From positions 1 through 40,310 of the forward strand of contig JAFGKK010000072.1 in NCBI GenBank assembly GCA_016928575.1: a stretch of 40,310 bases of DNA, read 5' to 3'. How positions within the stretch are numbered: position 1 is the first letter of the stretch; each line of letters opens with the position of its first letter. Position numbers and translations under genes: made by a program. Origin of the DNA: Anaerolineales bacterium (lineage in GTDB: Bacteria > Chloroflexota > Anaerolineae > Anaerolineales > RBG-16-64-43). Positions 7,921 to 16,944 of the stretch are shown in pieces. The notes under the pieces are model-generated. The model saw only the letters and a program-made list of their open reading frames with translations, was not told the origin of the DNA and ran no database searches.

Positions 7921-10571
7921 CCGCCCGTTCCCGGCCCGCTCCCGCCCCCTTCGGCAAAAGCCTGAACGAACTCTTGGATTCCCTCGGCAAGCTGGTGGAA
8001 AAATCCGCCAGCGTGCGGGTGATCGAAAGCCTGTTGCCGGACCTGCTCGAGGCGGCGCGGACATTCAGCGGCATGCCCTCGGCGGCGATCTACCTCACCG
8101 GAGACGGCGGGGAAGTGCTGCACCTGATGTCGGAGGCGGGCGTCCTCGAAGGGCCGGAGGAGCGCCGTCGCCGCCTGATTTCCGGGGAACTCACAACCGG
8201 GCGCGCCTACCAATCCCGCCGGATGATCGCCGTCGAAGACGGCGCCGACGAGCCCGTCCTGGGGGAGCAGTTGCGTTGCCTGGGGATGAAATCTCAAGTC
8301 AGCCTGCCGCTGATCTCGGGCGGGCAGATCCTCGGCGTGCTGGACCTGAACGACACCCGGCCCCGCCGGTTTTCGCCCGAGGAGACGGCCTGGCTGCAAT
8401 CCTTGGCCGGGCACATCGCGGTGCTGCTGTTCGGATCGCGGCTGTTCGTGCAGTCGCAGACGGCGAACGTACAGCTCACGCGCTTCTACGAGTTCGGCAG
8501 CCGGATCATCACCGCCACCACCTTCCCCCAGGCGCTGGAGCTCACCGCCAAGTACGCCCTGATGGCGACCACCGCCCATTCGGCGATCGTTCACCTGATC
8601 GATCCGGAGGGCGGCGTCTCGCTTTGCTACGGCATCGACAATCAAGGCGCCGAGATCCTCAACGAGGGCCTTCCCCACCCCGAATCCCTGTTGGCGGACA
8701 TCCTCGCCGGCGGCGCGCCGAAAGTTTTGAACGCGGACGAGCTGGCGGCGCCTGAGGAGCGGGAATTCCTGCGCGAGAGCGGGGTGGTCACCCTGGTCGG
8801 CCTGCCGCTGAAGATCCGCAACCAAGTGACCGGCATGCTTTCGGTCCGTTATTCCCTGCCGCACACCTTTTCGCAGGCGGAGATGGACGGGCTGACGCTG
8901 TACGCGGTCCAGGCGGCCGGGACGATCGAGCGCCTGCGCCTGCTCGAGGAAAGCCGCCAGCGCGAATCCGACCTGCGGATGATCGTCGACATGGCCCGGG
9001 TGGTCACCTCGACCCTCGACCTGGAGGAACTGCTGCAGCAGATCGCGGTGCTCTTGGTGTGGACGGCGCGGATGGACGCCTGCGTGATCTCCTCGGTCGA
9101 CGCCGAACACAGCCAGGTGCGGACCCTGGCGGCTTATTCCGCCTTCGGGGAGCGCGCCGACCGGGAATTCGGCGCGGGCTATTCGCTGGCGGATTCGCCG
9201 GTGACGGCCCAGGTGCTGAAGGGCAGCGATCCGATGCTGGTGCGGATCGACGATCCGCAAACCCATCCGAGCGAGGCCGCCGTTCTGCGGAAGCTGCACT
9301 ACGGCGCGGTGTTGATGATCCCGCTGTGGGCGGGGGGCAAGGCGCTCGGCCTGCTGCGCCTCTTCAGCCGCCAGAACGACCGCTCATTCTCCGCCCTCGA
9401 GCTGCAGCGCCTGCGGGTTCCCGCCGAGCAGGCCGCCCTGGCGCTGGTCAACGCGCGGCTGTACGAGAGCGAACACCAGCAGAGGATTCTGGCCGAAACT
9501 CTGCGCGACATCGGGCTGATCCTATCCGGCTCGCTGCGCGCGGGCACCATTTTGGAAACCCTGCTCGAGCAGATCGGGCGGGTGGTCCCCTTCGACAGCG
9601 CCAACGTGATGCTGCTGCAGGGCGACAGGGTGCGAGTCGCCTCGCACCGCGGCTACGAGCGGTTCGGGCTGACGGAGTGGATTTCACGGCTGGACCTGCC
9701 GATCGAGCGCCTGACGGGCATCCACCACATGGCCCAATCCCGCCATCCGCATTTCGTGCCCGACGTCCAGGCCGATTCGACCTGGCAGTCGATCGGCCCG
9801 ACTTGGCACGTGGGATCGTGGGTCGGCGCGCCGCTGGTGACAGGCGAGCAGCTGCTCGGATTCCTCTCGATGGACAAAGCCGAGCGCGGATACTACTCCG
9901 CCGATCACGCCGGCCGCCTGGAGAGCCTGGCCGGCCACGCGGCGTTGGCGCTCCTGAACGCGCTGACCTTCGGCGAGGTGGAGCAGGCCTCGATCACCGA
10001 TTTCGTCACCGGCACCTACAACCGGCGCTACTTCCACGAACAGCTGCAATTGGAGATCGACCGCGCGCGCCGGATCGGGTATCCGGTTTCTCTGCTGATC
10101 TTCGACATCGACCACTTCAAACAGGTCAACGACACCTACGGGCATCCGGCCGGCGACCGGGTGCTGCAGATGGTGGCGCGGCGGATCAAAGACGAACTGC
10201 GCGCGGTGGACATTCTGGCGCGCTACGGCGGCGAGGAGTTCGCGGTGATTCTGCCCGGCACCCCCGGCAGTTCGCTGGCCGGGGTCGGCGAGCGCCTGCG
10301 CCAGGCGATCGCGATGCCGCCCTTCACGGTGGAAGAGCGGTCGATCGCGATCACGGTCTCGGCCGGCGGGGCGACCTTCCCCGACGACGCCAACGACGGC
10401 CACCGCCTGGTGGACGAGGCTGACCGCTGGCTGTACGACGCCAAGCAATCCGGCCGCAACCGCACCCGGGTGCCCGCGCCGATGGCTTGGCCGTACTCCG
10501 GGGCGGAAGCCAAGCTTAAAGAAGAAACGGATAAGGTTAAATCCGATTCCGAGGATAAGCAAGAGGGATAA
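7917..10571 (+). CDS. Multi-GAF diguanylate cyclase (GGDEF protein)
   Basis: An 884-residue cytoplasmic sensor predicted to make cyclic di-GMP from two GTP. No membrane helix is apparent. Four GAF-type units are visible by their repeated helix-start patterns, at about residues 25-185, 190-345, 350-515 and 520-690 (for example ALELTAKYALMATTAHSAIVH and LEELLQQIAVLLVWT). A C-terminal GGDEF domain follows from about 695 to 865, opening DFVTGTYNRRYF. The active site reads GGEEF at residues 771-775, a functional variant of GGDEF. RAVD at 762-765 sits five residues before it, matching the RxxD inhibitory site, so product inhibition is expected. The ATG overlaps the rpe stop by 4 nt. The ligands of the GAF domains cannot be told from sequence. 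Confidence 0.93.
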   Translation: MTARSRPAPAPFGKSLNELLDSLGKLVEKSASVRVIESLLPDLLEAARTFSGMPSAAIYLTGDGGEVLHLMSEAGVLEGPEERRRRLISGELTTGRAYQSRRMIAVEDGADEPVLGEQLRCLGMKSQVSLPLISGGQILGVLDLNDTRPRRFSPEETAWLQSLAGHIAVLLFGSRLFVQSQTANVQLTRFYEFGSRIITATTFPQALELTAKYALMATTAHSAIVHLIDPEGGVSLCYGIDNQGAEILNEGLPHPESLLADILAGGAPKVLNADELAAPEEREFLRESGVVTLVGLPLKIRNQVTGMLSVRYSLPHTFSQAEMDGLTLYAVQAAGTIERLRLLEESRQRESDLRMIVDMARVVTSTLDLEELLQQIAVLLVWTARMDACVISSVDAEHSQVRTLAAYSAFGERADREFGAGYSLADSPVTAQVLKGSDPMLVRIDDPQTHPSEAAVLRKLHYGAVLMIPLWAGGKALGLLRLFSRQNDRSFSALELQRLRVPAEQAALALVNARLYESEHQQRILAETLRDIGLILSGSLRAGTILETLLEQIGRVVPFDSANVMLLQGDRVRVASHRGYERFGLTEWISRLDLPIERLTGIHHMAQSRHPHFVPDVQADSTWQSIGPTWHVGSWVGAPLVTGEQLLGFLSMDKAERGYYSADHAGRLESLAGHAALALLNALTFGEVEQASITDFVTGTYNRRYFHEQLQLEIDRARRIGYPVSLLIFDIDHFKQVNDTYGHPAGDRVLQMVARRIKDELRAVDILARYGGEEFAVILPGTPGSSLAGVGERLRQAIAMPPFTVEERSIAITVSAGGATFPDDANDGHRLVDEADRWLYDAKQSGRNRTRVPAPMAWPYSGAEAKLKEETDKVKSDSEDKQEG

Positions 10572-10677
10572 AAAGATTTTTTACCGCAAAGCCGCGAAGC
10601 GCGCCAAGATTTTTTTAACTCTTCCTGCCAAGATGCTGAAAAAGGCCGGTCGAGCCCCGCCCCTCTTCGCGGAGCGA

Positions 10678-10769
10678 GGCCGGGGTAGCCCGCGTTCTAT
10701 GCGGGCGAGACCGCAATAGTCGTCGGTGGTTTCGCTTCGCCCCGGTAAACCGCCCGGGCTACCCCGGCC
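10678..10769. repeat. Inverted repeat element in the convergent gap before guaB
   Basis: Perfect 15 bp arms at 10678-10692 and 10755-10769 (GGCCGGGGTAGCCCG and its complement) bracket about 60 bp of GC-rich sequence, including CTTCGCGGAGCGAGGCCGGGG-like text just before the left arm that recurs near 32012-32046. It sits between the convergent GGDEF and guaB genes, where it could terminate transcription from both sides, but no T-tract is present. A dispersed intergenic repeat is the alternative. Confidence 0.55.
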
Positions 10770-10811
10770 CGCCCACCGGGGACGGGCTCTGCGGTGGAAG
10801 GGTCTTCACGC

Positions 10812-12314
10812 CTAATCCGACGAGCGCGGCGACTGGTAATTCGGCGCCTCCTTGGTGATCATCACGTCGTGCGGGTGGCTTTCGATCAGGCCGGCGTGCG
10901 AAATTTTCACCAAGCGGGTTTTGTCCTGCAGGTCCGCGATCGAGGCCGCGCCGGCGTAGCCCATTCCCGAGCGCAGTCCGCCGACCAGCTGGTAGATGTA
11001 GTCCGGCAGCTTCCCCTTGTAGGCGACCATCCCCTCGATGCCCTCGGGAACGAGCTTCCCGCTTACGCCGCTTTCGCCCTGGGCGGTGGCGTAGCGGTCG
11101 CGGCCGTATCCCTGCATCGCACCCAGACTGCCCATGCCGCGGTGCTCCTTGAAGCGCCGGCCCTCGTAGAGCACGACCTCGCCGGGGGATTCCTCCAGCC
11201 CGGCCAGAAGGGCGCCGAGCATCACGACGCTCGCGCCGGCCACCAGCGCCTTGACGATGTCGCCGCTGTACTTGATCCCGCCGTCGGCGATGATTGGGAT
11301 CCCGCGCGGGCGGGCGGCCCGCGCGCAATGGTAGATGGCCGACATCTGCGGCATCCCCGCGCCGGCGATGATGCGGGTGGTGCAGATCGATCCGGCGCCC
11401 ACGCCGACCTTGACCGCGTCGGCGCCGGCGTCGATCAGCGCCTCGGTCCCCTCGGCGGTGACGACGTTCCCGGCCGACACTGCCAGGGCGGGCCATTTCT
11501 TTTTAATCCGGGCGACGGCCTGCAGCACGCCTTGGGAGTGCCCGTGGGCGGTGTCGATCGCCACCAGGTCCACCCCGGCGTCCACCAGCGCGCCCACCCG
11601 CAGCTCCAGATCCGCCCCCACGCCCACCGCCGCCCCCACCTGCAGCCTGCCTTGCGAGTCGACGGTGGCGTTCGGATAGTCCTTCTTCTTCTGAATGTCC
11701 TTGACGGTGATCAACCCCTTCAGCACGCCGCCTGAATCCACGAGCGGGAGTTTTTCAATCCGGTGCTTCTGCAGGATGGATTTGGCCTGTTCGAGGGTGG
11801 TGCCGACCGGGGCCGTCACCAGCTTATCGCTGGTCATGAAATGGCGCACCGGGTTTTGAAAATCCTTCGTCTCCAAGAAGCGGATGTCGCGGTTGGTGAG
11901 GATTCCCACCAGTTTGCCGCCCCCGCGCTTTTCGGTGATCGGGATGCCGCTGATGTGGTATCCGGCCATCAGTTCCTCGGCTTCGGAAAGCGGGGCGTCG
12001 GGCGGAAGGGTGATCGGGTCGGTGATCATCCCGGATTCCGAGCGTTTGACCTTGTCGACGTAGCCGGCCTGGGTTTCGATCGGCAGGTTGCGGTGGATGA
12101 TTCCCAAGCCGCCTTCGCGGGCCAGGGCGATCCCCATCCGAACCTCCGTCACGGTGTCCATCGCGGCCGAGACGATCGGGATGTTGAGCGGGATGCCGCG
12201 GGTGAGCCGGGCGCGGACGTCGGTCTGGTCCGGAAGGACAGAGGTGTAGCCGGGGACGATCAGCAGATCGTCGAAGGTCAGCGCTTCGTGGGATTGGAAC
12301 AGCTCTTCGTTCAT
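10812..12314 (-). CDS. guaB: IMP dehydrogenase
   Basis: Oxidises IMP to XMP with NAD, the committed step to guanine nucleotides. It is 500 residues long with the usual barrel interrupted by two CBS domains (about residues 95-215; [22 protein letters not shown] and the matching second unit [19 protein letters not shown]). N-terminal signature [12 protein letters not shown]; substrate loop [12 protein letters not shown] with catalytic Cys311; [14 protein letters not shown] phosphate site; flap [16 protein letters not shown] with the conserved Arg-Tyr; C-terminal [12 protein letters not shown]. The gene follows purH by 96 bp, a gap filled by a palindrome, and is the last gene of the purine run. 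Placement at the end lets the IMP made by PurH feed directly toward GMP. Confidence 0.97.
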   Translation of the reverse strand: MNEELFQSHEALTFDDLLIVPGYTSVLPDQTDVRARLTRGIPLNIPIVSAAMDTVTEVRMGIALAREGGLGIIHRNLPIETQAGYVDKVKRSESGMITDPITLPPDAPLSEAEELMAGYHISGIPITEKRGGGKLVGILTNRDIRFLETKDFQNPVRHFMTSDKLVTAPVGTTLEQAKSILQKHRIEKLPLVDSGGVLKGLITVKDIQKKKDYPNATVDSQGRLQVGAAVGVGADLELRVGALVDAGVDLVAIDTAHGHSQGVLQAVARIKKKWPALAVSAGNVVTAEGTEALIDAGADAVKVGVGAGSICTTRIIAGAGMPQMSAIYHCARAARPRGIPIIADGGIKYSGDIVKALVAGASVVMLGALLAGLEESPGEVVLYEGRRFKEHRGMGSLGAMQGYGRDRYATAQGESGVSGKLVPEGIEGMVAYKGKLPDYIYQLVGGLRSGMGYAGAASIADLQDKTRLVKISHAGLIESHPHDVMITKEAPNYQSPRSSD

Positions 12315-12345
12315 GCGCCTCCTGCCTCACCCCACCCCACCCCTT

Positions 12346-12388
12346 CCCCCTCCCCTCTCCTGCGACTACCGCAGGAGAGGGGAGGGGG
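12346..12388. repeat. Perfect 19 bp palindrome between purH and guaB
   Basis: Arms 12346-12364 and 12370-12388 are exactly complementary around a 5 nt loop (ACTAC). The arm contains CCCCTCTCCTG, shared with the palindromes at 13960-14003 and 14623-14704 in the next two gaps of the same operon. It could form an RNA hairpin attenuating or stabilising the purH-guaB transcript, or be a mobile hairpin repeat. No T-tract follows on either strand. Confidence 0.8.
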
Positions 12389-12410
12389 CTGAGGGGAGGG
12401 GCGAGGAACG

Positions 12411-13919
12411 TTAATGCCGGAAGTGCCGCACGCCGGTGACGACCATCGCCATCCCGGCCGCGTCGGCCGCGGCGGCGGCTTCCCCGTCGCGCACCGATCC
12501 GCCGGGATGGACGGCCGCGGTGATGCCGGCCTCCGCGGCCACCTGGACCGAATCCGGGAAGGGGAAAAAGGCGTCAGAAGCCATCACCGCCCCCTGGGCT
12601 CTTTCCCCCGCGCGCTGGGCGGCGATGCGGACGCAATCCACGCGGTTCGGCTGGCCGCCGCCGATGCCGACCGTCGCCTCGCCGTGGGCGAAGACGATCG
12701 CGTTGGAGCGCACGAACCGGCAGGCCTTCCAGGCGAAACGCAGGTCGGCGAGCTCTTCGGCGGTCGGGGCGCGCTTGCTGACCGTCTTCCAATCCGGATT
12801 TCCGGGCGGATCGCCGAAATCCGAGGCCTGCATCAGCAGGCCGCGCGTCACCGAGCGGATTTCGAAGGCCGGCTCGATGACCGTATCCGGCATCTCCAGC
12901 ACGCGGCAGTTCTTGCGCTTGGCGAGCAGCTCGCGGGCTTCGGCGGAGAATCCCGGCGCGATAAAGCACTCGAGGAACACCCTGCCGGCCGCCTTGACGG
13001 CGGCTCCGTCGACGGGCCGGTTGGCCGCGACCACGGCTCCGTACGCCGAGACCGGATCCGAAGCGAGCGCCGCGCGGAAGGCGTCGGCGAGCGAATCGGC
13101 GCTGGCGATTCCGCAAGGCGAAACTTGCTTGACGATCACCACGCTCGGACGCTCGTACGAGACGGCCGCCCGCCAGGCGCAATCGAGATCCAGCATGTTG
13201 GTGAAGGAAAGCTCCCTGCCCTGGAGGATTTTTCCTCCCAGGGGGCCGGTTCCGGATTTGTGGGCGTACAGCGCGGCGGTCTGGTGGGGATTTTCCCCGT
13301 AGCGCAGCTTCTGCTGGAACGGGGCGAAGACCCGCAGCGGCGCCTCTTCCTCCCCCGCCAAGTAGGCGTTGATCGCCGCGTCGTATTCCGCGGTGTGCCC
13401 GAAGCCCTTCACCGCGAGCCGGCGGCGCATCGCCTCGTCCGCCGATCCGGCGCGCAACGCTTCCAGGATGGAGTCGTAATCGGCCGGGTCGCAGCACAGG
13501 ATCACCCGGCGGTGGTTCTTGGCCGCCGCGCGGATGAGGGTCACCCCGCCGATGTCGATGTTTTCGATCGCCTCGTCGAGCGTCACGCCGGGCCGGGCGA
13601 CTGTTTGCTGGAACGGGTAGAGGTTGCAGGCCACCAGGTCGATGTAATCCCAGCCGAGCCGCTTCAGTTCCCCGAGGTCCACTTCGGTGCCGCGGGCGAG
13701 CAGTCCGCCGTGAATCGCCGGATGGAGCGTTTTCACCCGCCCGCCGAGGATCTCCGGCGAGCCGGTGTAATCGGCGACTTCGGTGACGGGAAGACCGCTT
13801 TCGCGCAGCAACTTGGCCGTCCCGCCCGAGGCGATCAGGGTCCATTGCAGCGCCCGCAGGCCGCGCGCGAAATCCACCAGCCCGGTTTTGTCGTGAACGG
13901 AGAGGATCGCTTTCGGCAT
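12411..13919 (-). CDS. purH: Bifunctional PurH: AICAR formyltransferase / IMP cyclohydrolase
   Basis: Last two steps of IMP synthesis: formylation of AICAR and ring closure. The length of 502 residues is normal. The N-terminal cyclohydrolase (MGS-like) domain, about residues 1-195, looks intact: SVHDKTGLVDFA, SGGTAKLL, GGRVKTLHPAIHGGLL, and NIDIGGVTLIRAAAKN. The C-terminal transferase domain starts near RYGENPHQ (207-213). Its active-site motif, normally K-H followed by xNPCG, reads VIVKQVSPCG: Lys264 is kept but the catalytic His is Gln265 (codon CAA at 13125-13127). GIGGGQPNRVD, SNAIVFA and the C-terminal His remain. Since a second formyltransferase with an intact KH lies two genes upstream, this domain may be weak or inactive, with PurH acting mainly as cyclohydrolase. 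Confidence 0.95.
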   Translation of the reverse strand: MPKAILSVHDKTGLVDFARGLRALQWTLIASGGTAKLLRESGLPVTEVADYTGSPEILGGRVKTLHPAIHGGLLARGTEVDLGELKRLGWDYIDLVACNLYPFQQTVARPGVTLDEAIENIDIGGVTLIRAAAKNHRRVILCCDPADYDSILEALRAGSADEAMRRRLAVKGFGHTAEYDAAINAYLAGEEEAPLRVFAPFQQKLRYGENPHQTAALYAHKSGTGPLGGKILQGRELSFTNMLDLDCAWRAAVSYERPSVVIVKQVSPCGIASADSLADAFRAALASDPVSAYGAVVAANRPVDGAAVKAAGRVFLECFIAPGFSAEARELLAKRKNCRVLEMPDTVIEPAFEIRSVTRGLLMQASDFGDPPGNPDWKTVSKRAPTAEELADLRFAWKACRFVRSNAIVFAHGEATVGIGGGQPNRVDCVRIAAQRAGERAQGAVMASDAFFPFPDSVQVAAEAGITAAVHPGGSVRDGEAAAAADAAGMAMVVTGVRHFRH

Positions 13920-13959
13920 GAGTTCCCTTTCTTGATCCTTTCTCGCCTCCTTCCCGCGT

Positions 13960-14003
13960 CCCCTTCCCCCTCTCCTGACTTATGTCAGGAGAGGGGGAAG
14001 GGG
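13960..14003. repeat. Perfect 20 bp palindrome between purN and purH
   Basis: Arms 13960-13979 and 13984-14003 pair perfectly around a TTAT loop. The stem ends in CCTCTCCTGAC/GTCAGGAGAGG, the same core as the neighbouring gaps but with a different loop, and the arm bases differ in a compensated way. The right arm ends 6 bp past the purN stop on the minus strand. Confidence 0.8.
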
Positions 14004-14009
14004 TTGGGG

Positions 14010-14609
14010 TTAGGGGTGAGGATGGGAGATCGCTTCCCGGATGGCCGCCACCAGCAGGCGGTGCTCGACGGCGTGGATCCGGGCTTCGAGCGTTTCGAGC
14101 GTGTCCTCCGGCAGGATCGGGACTTCCTCACGGGCCAGGACCGGCCCGCTGTCCACCCCCTCGTCGGGAACCAGGTGGACCATCACGCCGGTATTCTTGA
14201 TCTGGCCGCGTCCGAAGGCCTCGAAGGCGCGCTCGATGGCATGGGTTCCGGGGAAAGCGCCCGGCAGGGCGGGGTGCAGGTTCATGATCCGGCCCGGGAA
14301 GCGGTTCACGAAATTGGAGGACAGCACCCGCATCCAGCCGGCCAGGATCACCCAATCCGGTTTGTGCGCGGCGACCAGGTCCGCGAGTTCCGAATCGTAC
14401 TCGCGGCGGTCCTGCTCCTTCGGCCGGGATTTGACGAGCGCCGGGATTCCGGCCCGCCGCGCGCGCTCCAAGCCGTAGGCGCCGCTTTTGTTCGAGACGA
14501 CCGCCGCGACCTGCGCCGCAAGCCCGCCGTTGCGGCAGGAGTCGAGGATCGCCTGCAGGTTGGTGCCGCTGCCGGAAATGAGAACGACAAGACGGGCTTT
14601 TTCGGGCAT
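14010..14609 (-). CDS. purN: Phosphoribosylglycinamide formyltransferase
   Basis: Third step of purine synthesis: transfers a formyl group from 10-formyltetrahydrofolate to GAR. The 199-residue length is normal. N-terminal VVLISGSGTNLQAILD is the phosphate-binding loop. WVILAGWMRVLS precedes the catalytic block: the Asn-His pair in IMNLHPALPGAFPG and the Asp in VHLVPDEGVDSGPVL, with the His of TGVMVH; all the N-H-D catalytic residues of the family are present. An AGAGG-type ribosome binding site precedes the ATG at 14609. It lies between the stand-alone AICAR formyltransferase and purH, grouping the folate-dependent steps together. Confidence 0.96.
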   Translation of the reverse strand: MPEKARLVVLISGSGTNLQAILDSCRNGGLAAQVAAVVSNKSGAYGLERARRAGIPALVKSRPKEQDRREYDSELADLVAAHKPDWVILAGWMRVLSSNFVNRFPGRIMNLHPALPGAFPGTHAIERAFEAFGRGQIKNTGVMVHLVPDEGVDSGPVLAREEVPILPEDTLETLEARIHAVEHRLLVAAIREAISHPHP

Positions 14610-14622
14610 GGCAATCCTCTTT

Positions 14623-14704
14623 CCTCACCCCCCTTCCCCGGCCCCTCCCCCCTCTCCTGATGTACATCAGGAGAGGGGGGAGGGGCCGGGGAAGGGGGGT
14701 GAGG
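14623..14704. repeat. 82 bp perfect palindrome with no loop
   Basis: Positions 14623-14663 are the exact reverse complement of 14664-14704: 41 bp arms with the centre TGATGT|ACATCA. It fills almost the entire 95 bp gap between the stand-alone AICAR formyltransferase and purN, reaching the base before the stop codon of the former. Inner arms carry CCCCTCTCCTG like the palindromes in the next two gaps. Long perfect palindromes without spacers are normally unstable in replication, so its perfection suggests recent origin, ongoing gene-conversion-like correction, or selection on a hairpin RNA. Confidence 0.92.
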
Positions 14705-15877
14705 CTAATGATGGAATAACCGTATTCCGGTAAACACCATCGTCATCCCGTATTCGTTGCAGGCCCGGATGACGTCGTCGTCGCGGTTGGAGCCGCCGGG
14801 CTGAAGCACGTACCGCACGCCGCTCTGCGAGGCCCGGTCGATCGAATCGCGGAACGGGAAGAAGGCGTCGGACCCGAGCACCACGTCTTGCATCCCGTCC
14901 AGCCACTTGCGTTTTTCCTCCGCCGTCAGCGGGCGGGGGGTGTCGGTGAAGAGATCCTTCCAGCCGGTCTTCTCGGCCTGGGTGACGTCGCCGCGCAGGT
15001 ACTGGTCGATGGCGTTGTCGCGGTCCGGCCGCTTGACCCCGGGCGCGAACGGCAGCGCAAGCACCGCCGGGTGCTGGCGCAAGCGCCACAGGTCGGCTTT
15101 GACCCCCGCCAAGCGGGTGCAATGGATGCGCGACTGCTGGCCCGCGCCGACGCCGATCACCTGGCCGTCGGCGGCGAAGCAGACCGAATTCGACTGCGTG
15201 AATTTCAGCGCGATCCACGAAACCAGCATGTCGCGCACCGCGCTTTCCGGGAGGTCCTTCTTTGCGGTGACGATGTTGGCGAAATCCGCGGACGTCGCCG
15301 CCCGGTCGTTGCGGCGCTGTTCGAGGGTGACGCCGAAAACCTCGCGGCGCTCGAGCGGATCCGGGACGAAAGCGGGATCCATACACAGGACGGCGTACTT
15401 GCCGGATTTCTTGGCGGACAGGATCTTGAGCGCCTCGGGATCGTAGGCGGGCGCGATGACTCCGTCGCTCACCTCGCGGCCGATCAGCCGGGCGGTGGCG
15501 ACGTCGACCGGATCCGAAAGCGCGATCCAATCCCCGAAGGAAGAGAGGCGGTCCGTCCCGCGGGCGCGGGCGTAGGCGGCGGCGAGGGGCGAGAGCTCGA
15601 AGTCGTCGACCCAGCAAGCTTTGCGCAGCGCCTCCGGAAGCGGCAGGCCGAGCGCCGCCCCGGACGGGCTGACGTGCTTGAAGGAAGCCGCGGCAGGCAG
15701 GCCGGCGGCCTGTTTGAGCTCAGCCACCAATTGCCAGGAGTTGAGTGCGTCGAGCAGGTTGATGTAGCCGGGCGCGCCGTTCAGGACTTCGAAGGGCAAA
15801 TCGCCCTTGGCGGCGAACGCCCGGGCGGGGGTTTGATGGGGATTGGCGCCGTAGCGCAGGACGATTTCCTTGGCCAC
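14705..15877 (-). CDS. Stand-alone AICAR formyltransferase (PurH C-terminal type)
   Basis: A 390-residue protein consisting only of the formyltransferase half of PurH, a known family of phosphoribosylaminoimidazolecarboxamide formyltransferases that formylate AICAR with 10-formyl-THF. The start is a GTG at 15877 preceded by GGAG and 8 nt; reading farther upstream would run into purM. It begins with the RYGANPHQ block and keeps the catalytic pair K67-H68 in SFKHVSPSGAA, plus GVGAGQQSRIHC, TQSNSVCF and the C-terminal RLFHH. No cyclohydrolase domain is present, so it depends on PurH for closure. It follows purM by 14 bp and is surely co-transcribed. Its presence beside a full-length PurH carrying KQ in place of KH suggests division of labour. 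Confidence 0.9.
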   Translation of the reverse strand: MAKEIVLRYGANPHQTPARAFAAKGDLPFEVLNGAPGYINLLDALNSWQLVAELKQAAGLPAAASFKHVSPSGAALGLPLPEALRKACWVDDFELSPLAAAYARARGTDRLSSFGDWIALSDPVDVATARLIGREVSDGVIAPAYDPEALKILSAKKSGKYAVLCMDPAFVPDPLERREVFGVTLEQRRNDRAATSADFANIVTAKKDLPESAVRDMLVSWIALKFTQSNSVCFAADGQVIGVGAGQQSRIHCTRLAGVKADLWRLRQHPAVLALPFAPGVKRPDRDNAIDQYLRGDVTQAEKTGWKDLFTDTPRPLTAEEKRKWLDGMQDVVLGSDAFFPFRDSIDRASQSGVRYVLQPGGSNRDDDVIRACNEYGMTMVFTGIRLFHH

Positions 15878-15891
15878 AGTTTTTTCTCCAA

Positions 15892-16944
15892 TCAGGACGT
15901 CAATCGGACGGCCTGTTCGCCCGCGACCAGCCGGCCGACGATCCAGGTTTCCTCCGGAATCGCGCCGCGGACCCGCTCGGCGTCTTCGGCCGAGGCCACC
16001 ACCAGCATCCCGATCCCCATGTTGAACACCCGGTGCATCTCGGCCGGGGGAATCTCCCCCTTTTGCTGGATGAGGGTGAAGAGCGGAGGAACGGGCCACG
16101 ACCCCAGCTTGACCTCGGCGCCGATCCCCTGCGGGAAGACGCGGATCGGATTTTCAATCCACGCCCCGCCGGTGAGGTGGGCCAGCGCCTTGACGGGGGA
16201 ATCCCCGGAATCGATAAGCGGCTTGATCAGCGGCAGGTAGGAGCGGTGGGGGGCGAGCAAGGCGTCCGCCAGCGGAACGCCGAGCTCCGGAAGGACCGCA
16301 TCGAGCGGCGTGGTTTCGAAGACCTTGCGGATCAGCGAATAGCCGTTGGTGTGCGGCCCGCTGGAGCGGATGCCGATCAGCACGTCGCCCTCCCGCAGGT
16401 CCTTGCGCGGGAGGATCTTTTCGCGGTCGACCGCTCCGACGATCGTCCCGGCGACGTCGAACTCGCCGGGAAGGTAGACGCCGGGCATCTCGGCCGTCTC
16501 GCCGCCGATCAGCGCGCAGCCCGATTCGCGGCAGGCCTTGGCCATCCCGCCGACCACGTCGGCGATGATCTCCGGATTCAACTTGGAGGAGGCGAAATAA
16601 TCCAGAAAGAACAGCGGTCGAGCGCCCTGGACCAGGATGTCGTTGATGCAGTGGTTGACGATATCCTCCCCGAGGGAGGAACAGCGGCCGATGCCGGCCG
16701 CGAGCTTAACCTTGGTGCCGACCCCGTCGGTCGATCCGACCAGGACGGGGGCCTTCATCGCGCGCAGGATTTTCTCGGCGTCGAACAGCCCGCCGAAGGC
16801 GCCGATGCCGGCCAGCACTTCCGGAGTGTAGGTGGATTTAACCGCGGCGGTCATCATTTCCACCGCCCGGTACTTGACGTCCATGTCGACTCCGGCGGCG
16901 GCGTACTCGGAGATGTTCTTTCCGGGAGAGGTCGGTTTAGGCAT
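15892..16944 (-). CDS. purM: Phosphoribosylformylglycinamidine cyclo-ligase (AIR synthetase)
   Basis: Fifth step of the pathway: ATP-dependent closure of FGAM to AIR. The 350-residue length is normal. Signatures: SEYAAAGVDMDVKYRAVEMM at the N-terminus, GAFGGLFD, the ATP/substrate block VGSTDGVGTKVKLA, VNHCINDILVQGARPLFFLDYFA, CALIGGETAEMPGVY, SSGPHTNGYSLIRKV, AHLTGGAWIENPIRVFP and VFNMGIGMLVV. The ATG at 16944 lies inside the end of purD: the two genes overlap by 8 bp (ATGCCTAA contains the purD stop), indicating translational coupling. Confidence 0.97.
   Translation of the reverse strand: MPKPTSPGKNISEYAAAGVDMDVKYRAVEMMTAAVKSTYTPEVLAGIGAFGGLFDAEKILRAMKAPVLVGSTDGVGTKVKLAAGIGRCSSLGEDIVNHCINDILVQGARPLFFLDYFASSKLNPEIIADVVGGMAKACRESGCALIGGETAEMPGVYLPGEFDVAGTIVGAVDREKILPRKDLREGDVLIGIRSSGPHTNGYSLIRKVFETTPLDAVLPELGVPLADALLAPHRSYLPLIKPLIDSGDSPVKALAHLTGGAWIENPIRVFPQGIGAEVKLGSWPVPPLFTLIQQKGEIPPAEMHRVFNMGIGMLVVASAEDAERVRGAIPEETWIVGRLVAGEQAVRLTS

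Noticed and set aside
10572-10811. Rho-independent terminator after the GGDEF gene
   Set aside because: T-runs near 10578 and 10611 are not preceded by a stable GC hairpin, and the 15 bp inverted repeat at 10678-10769 has a long loop and no T-tract.
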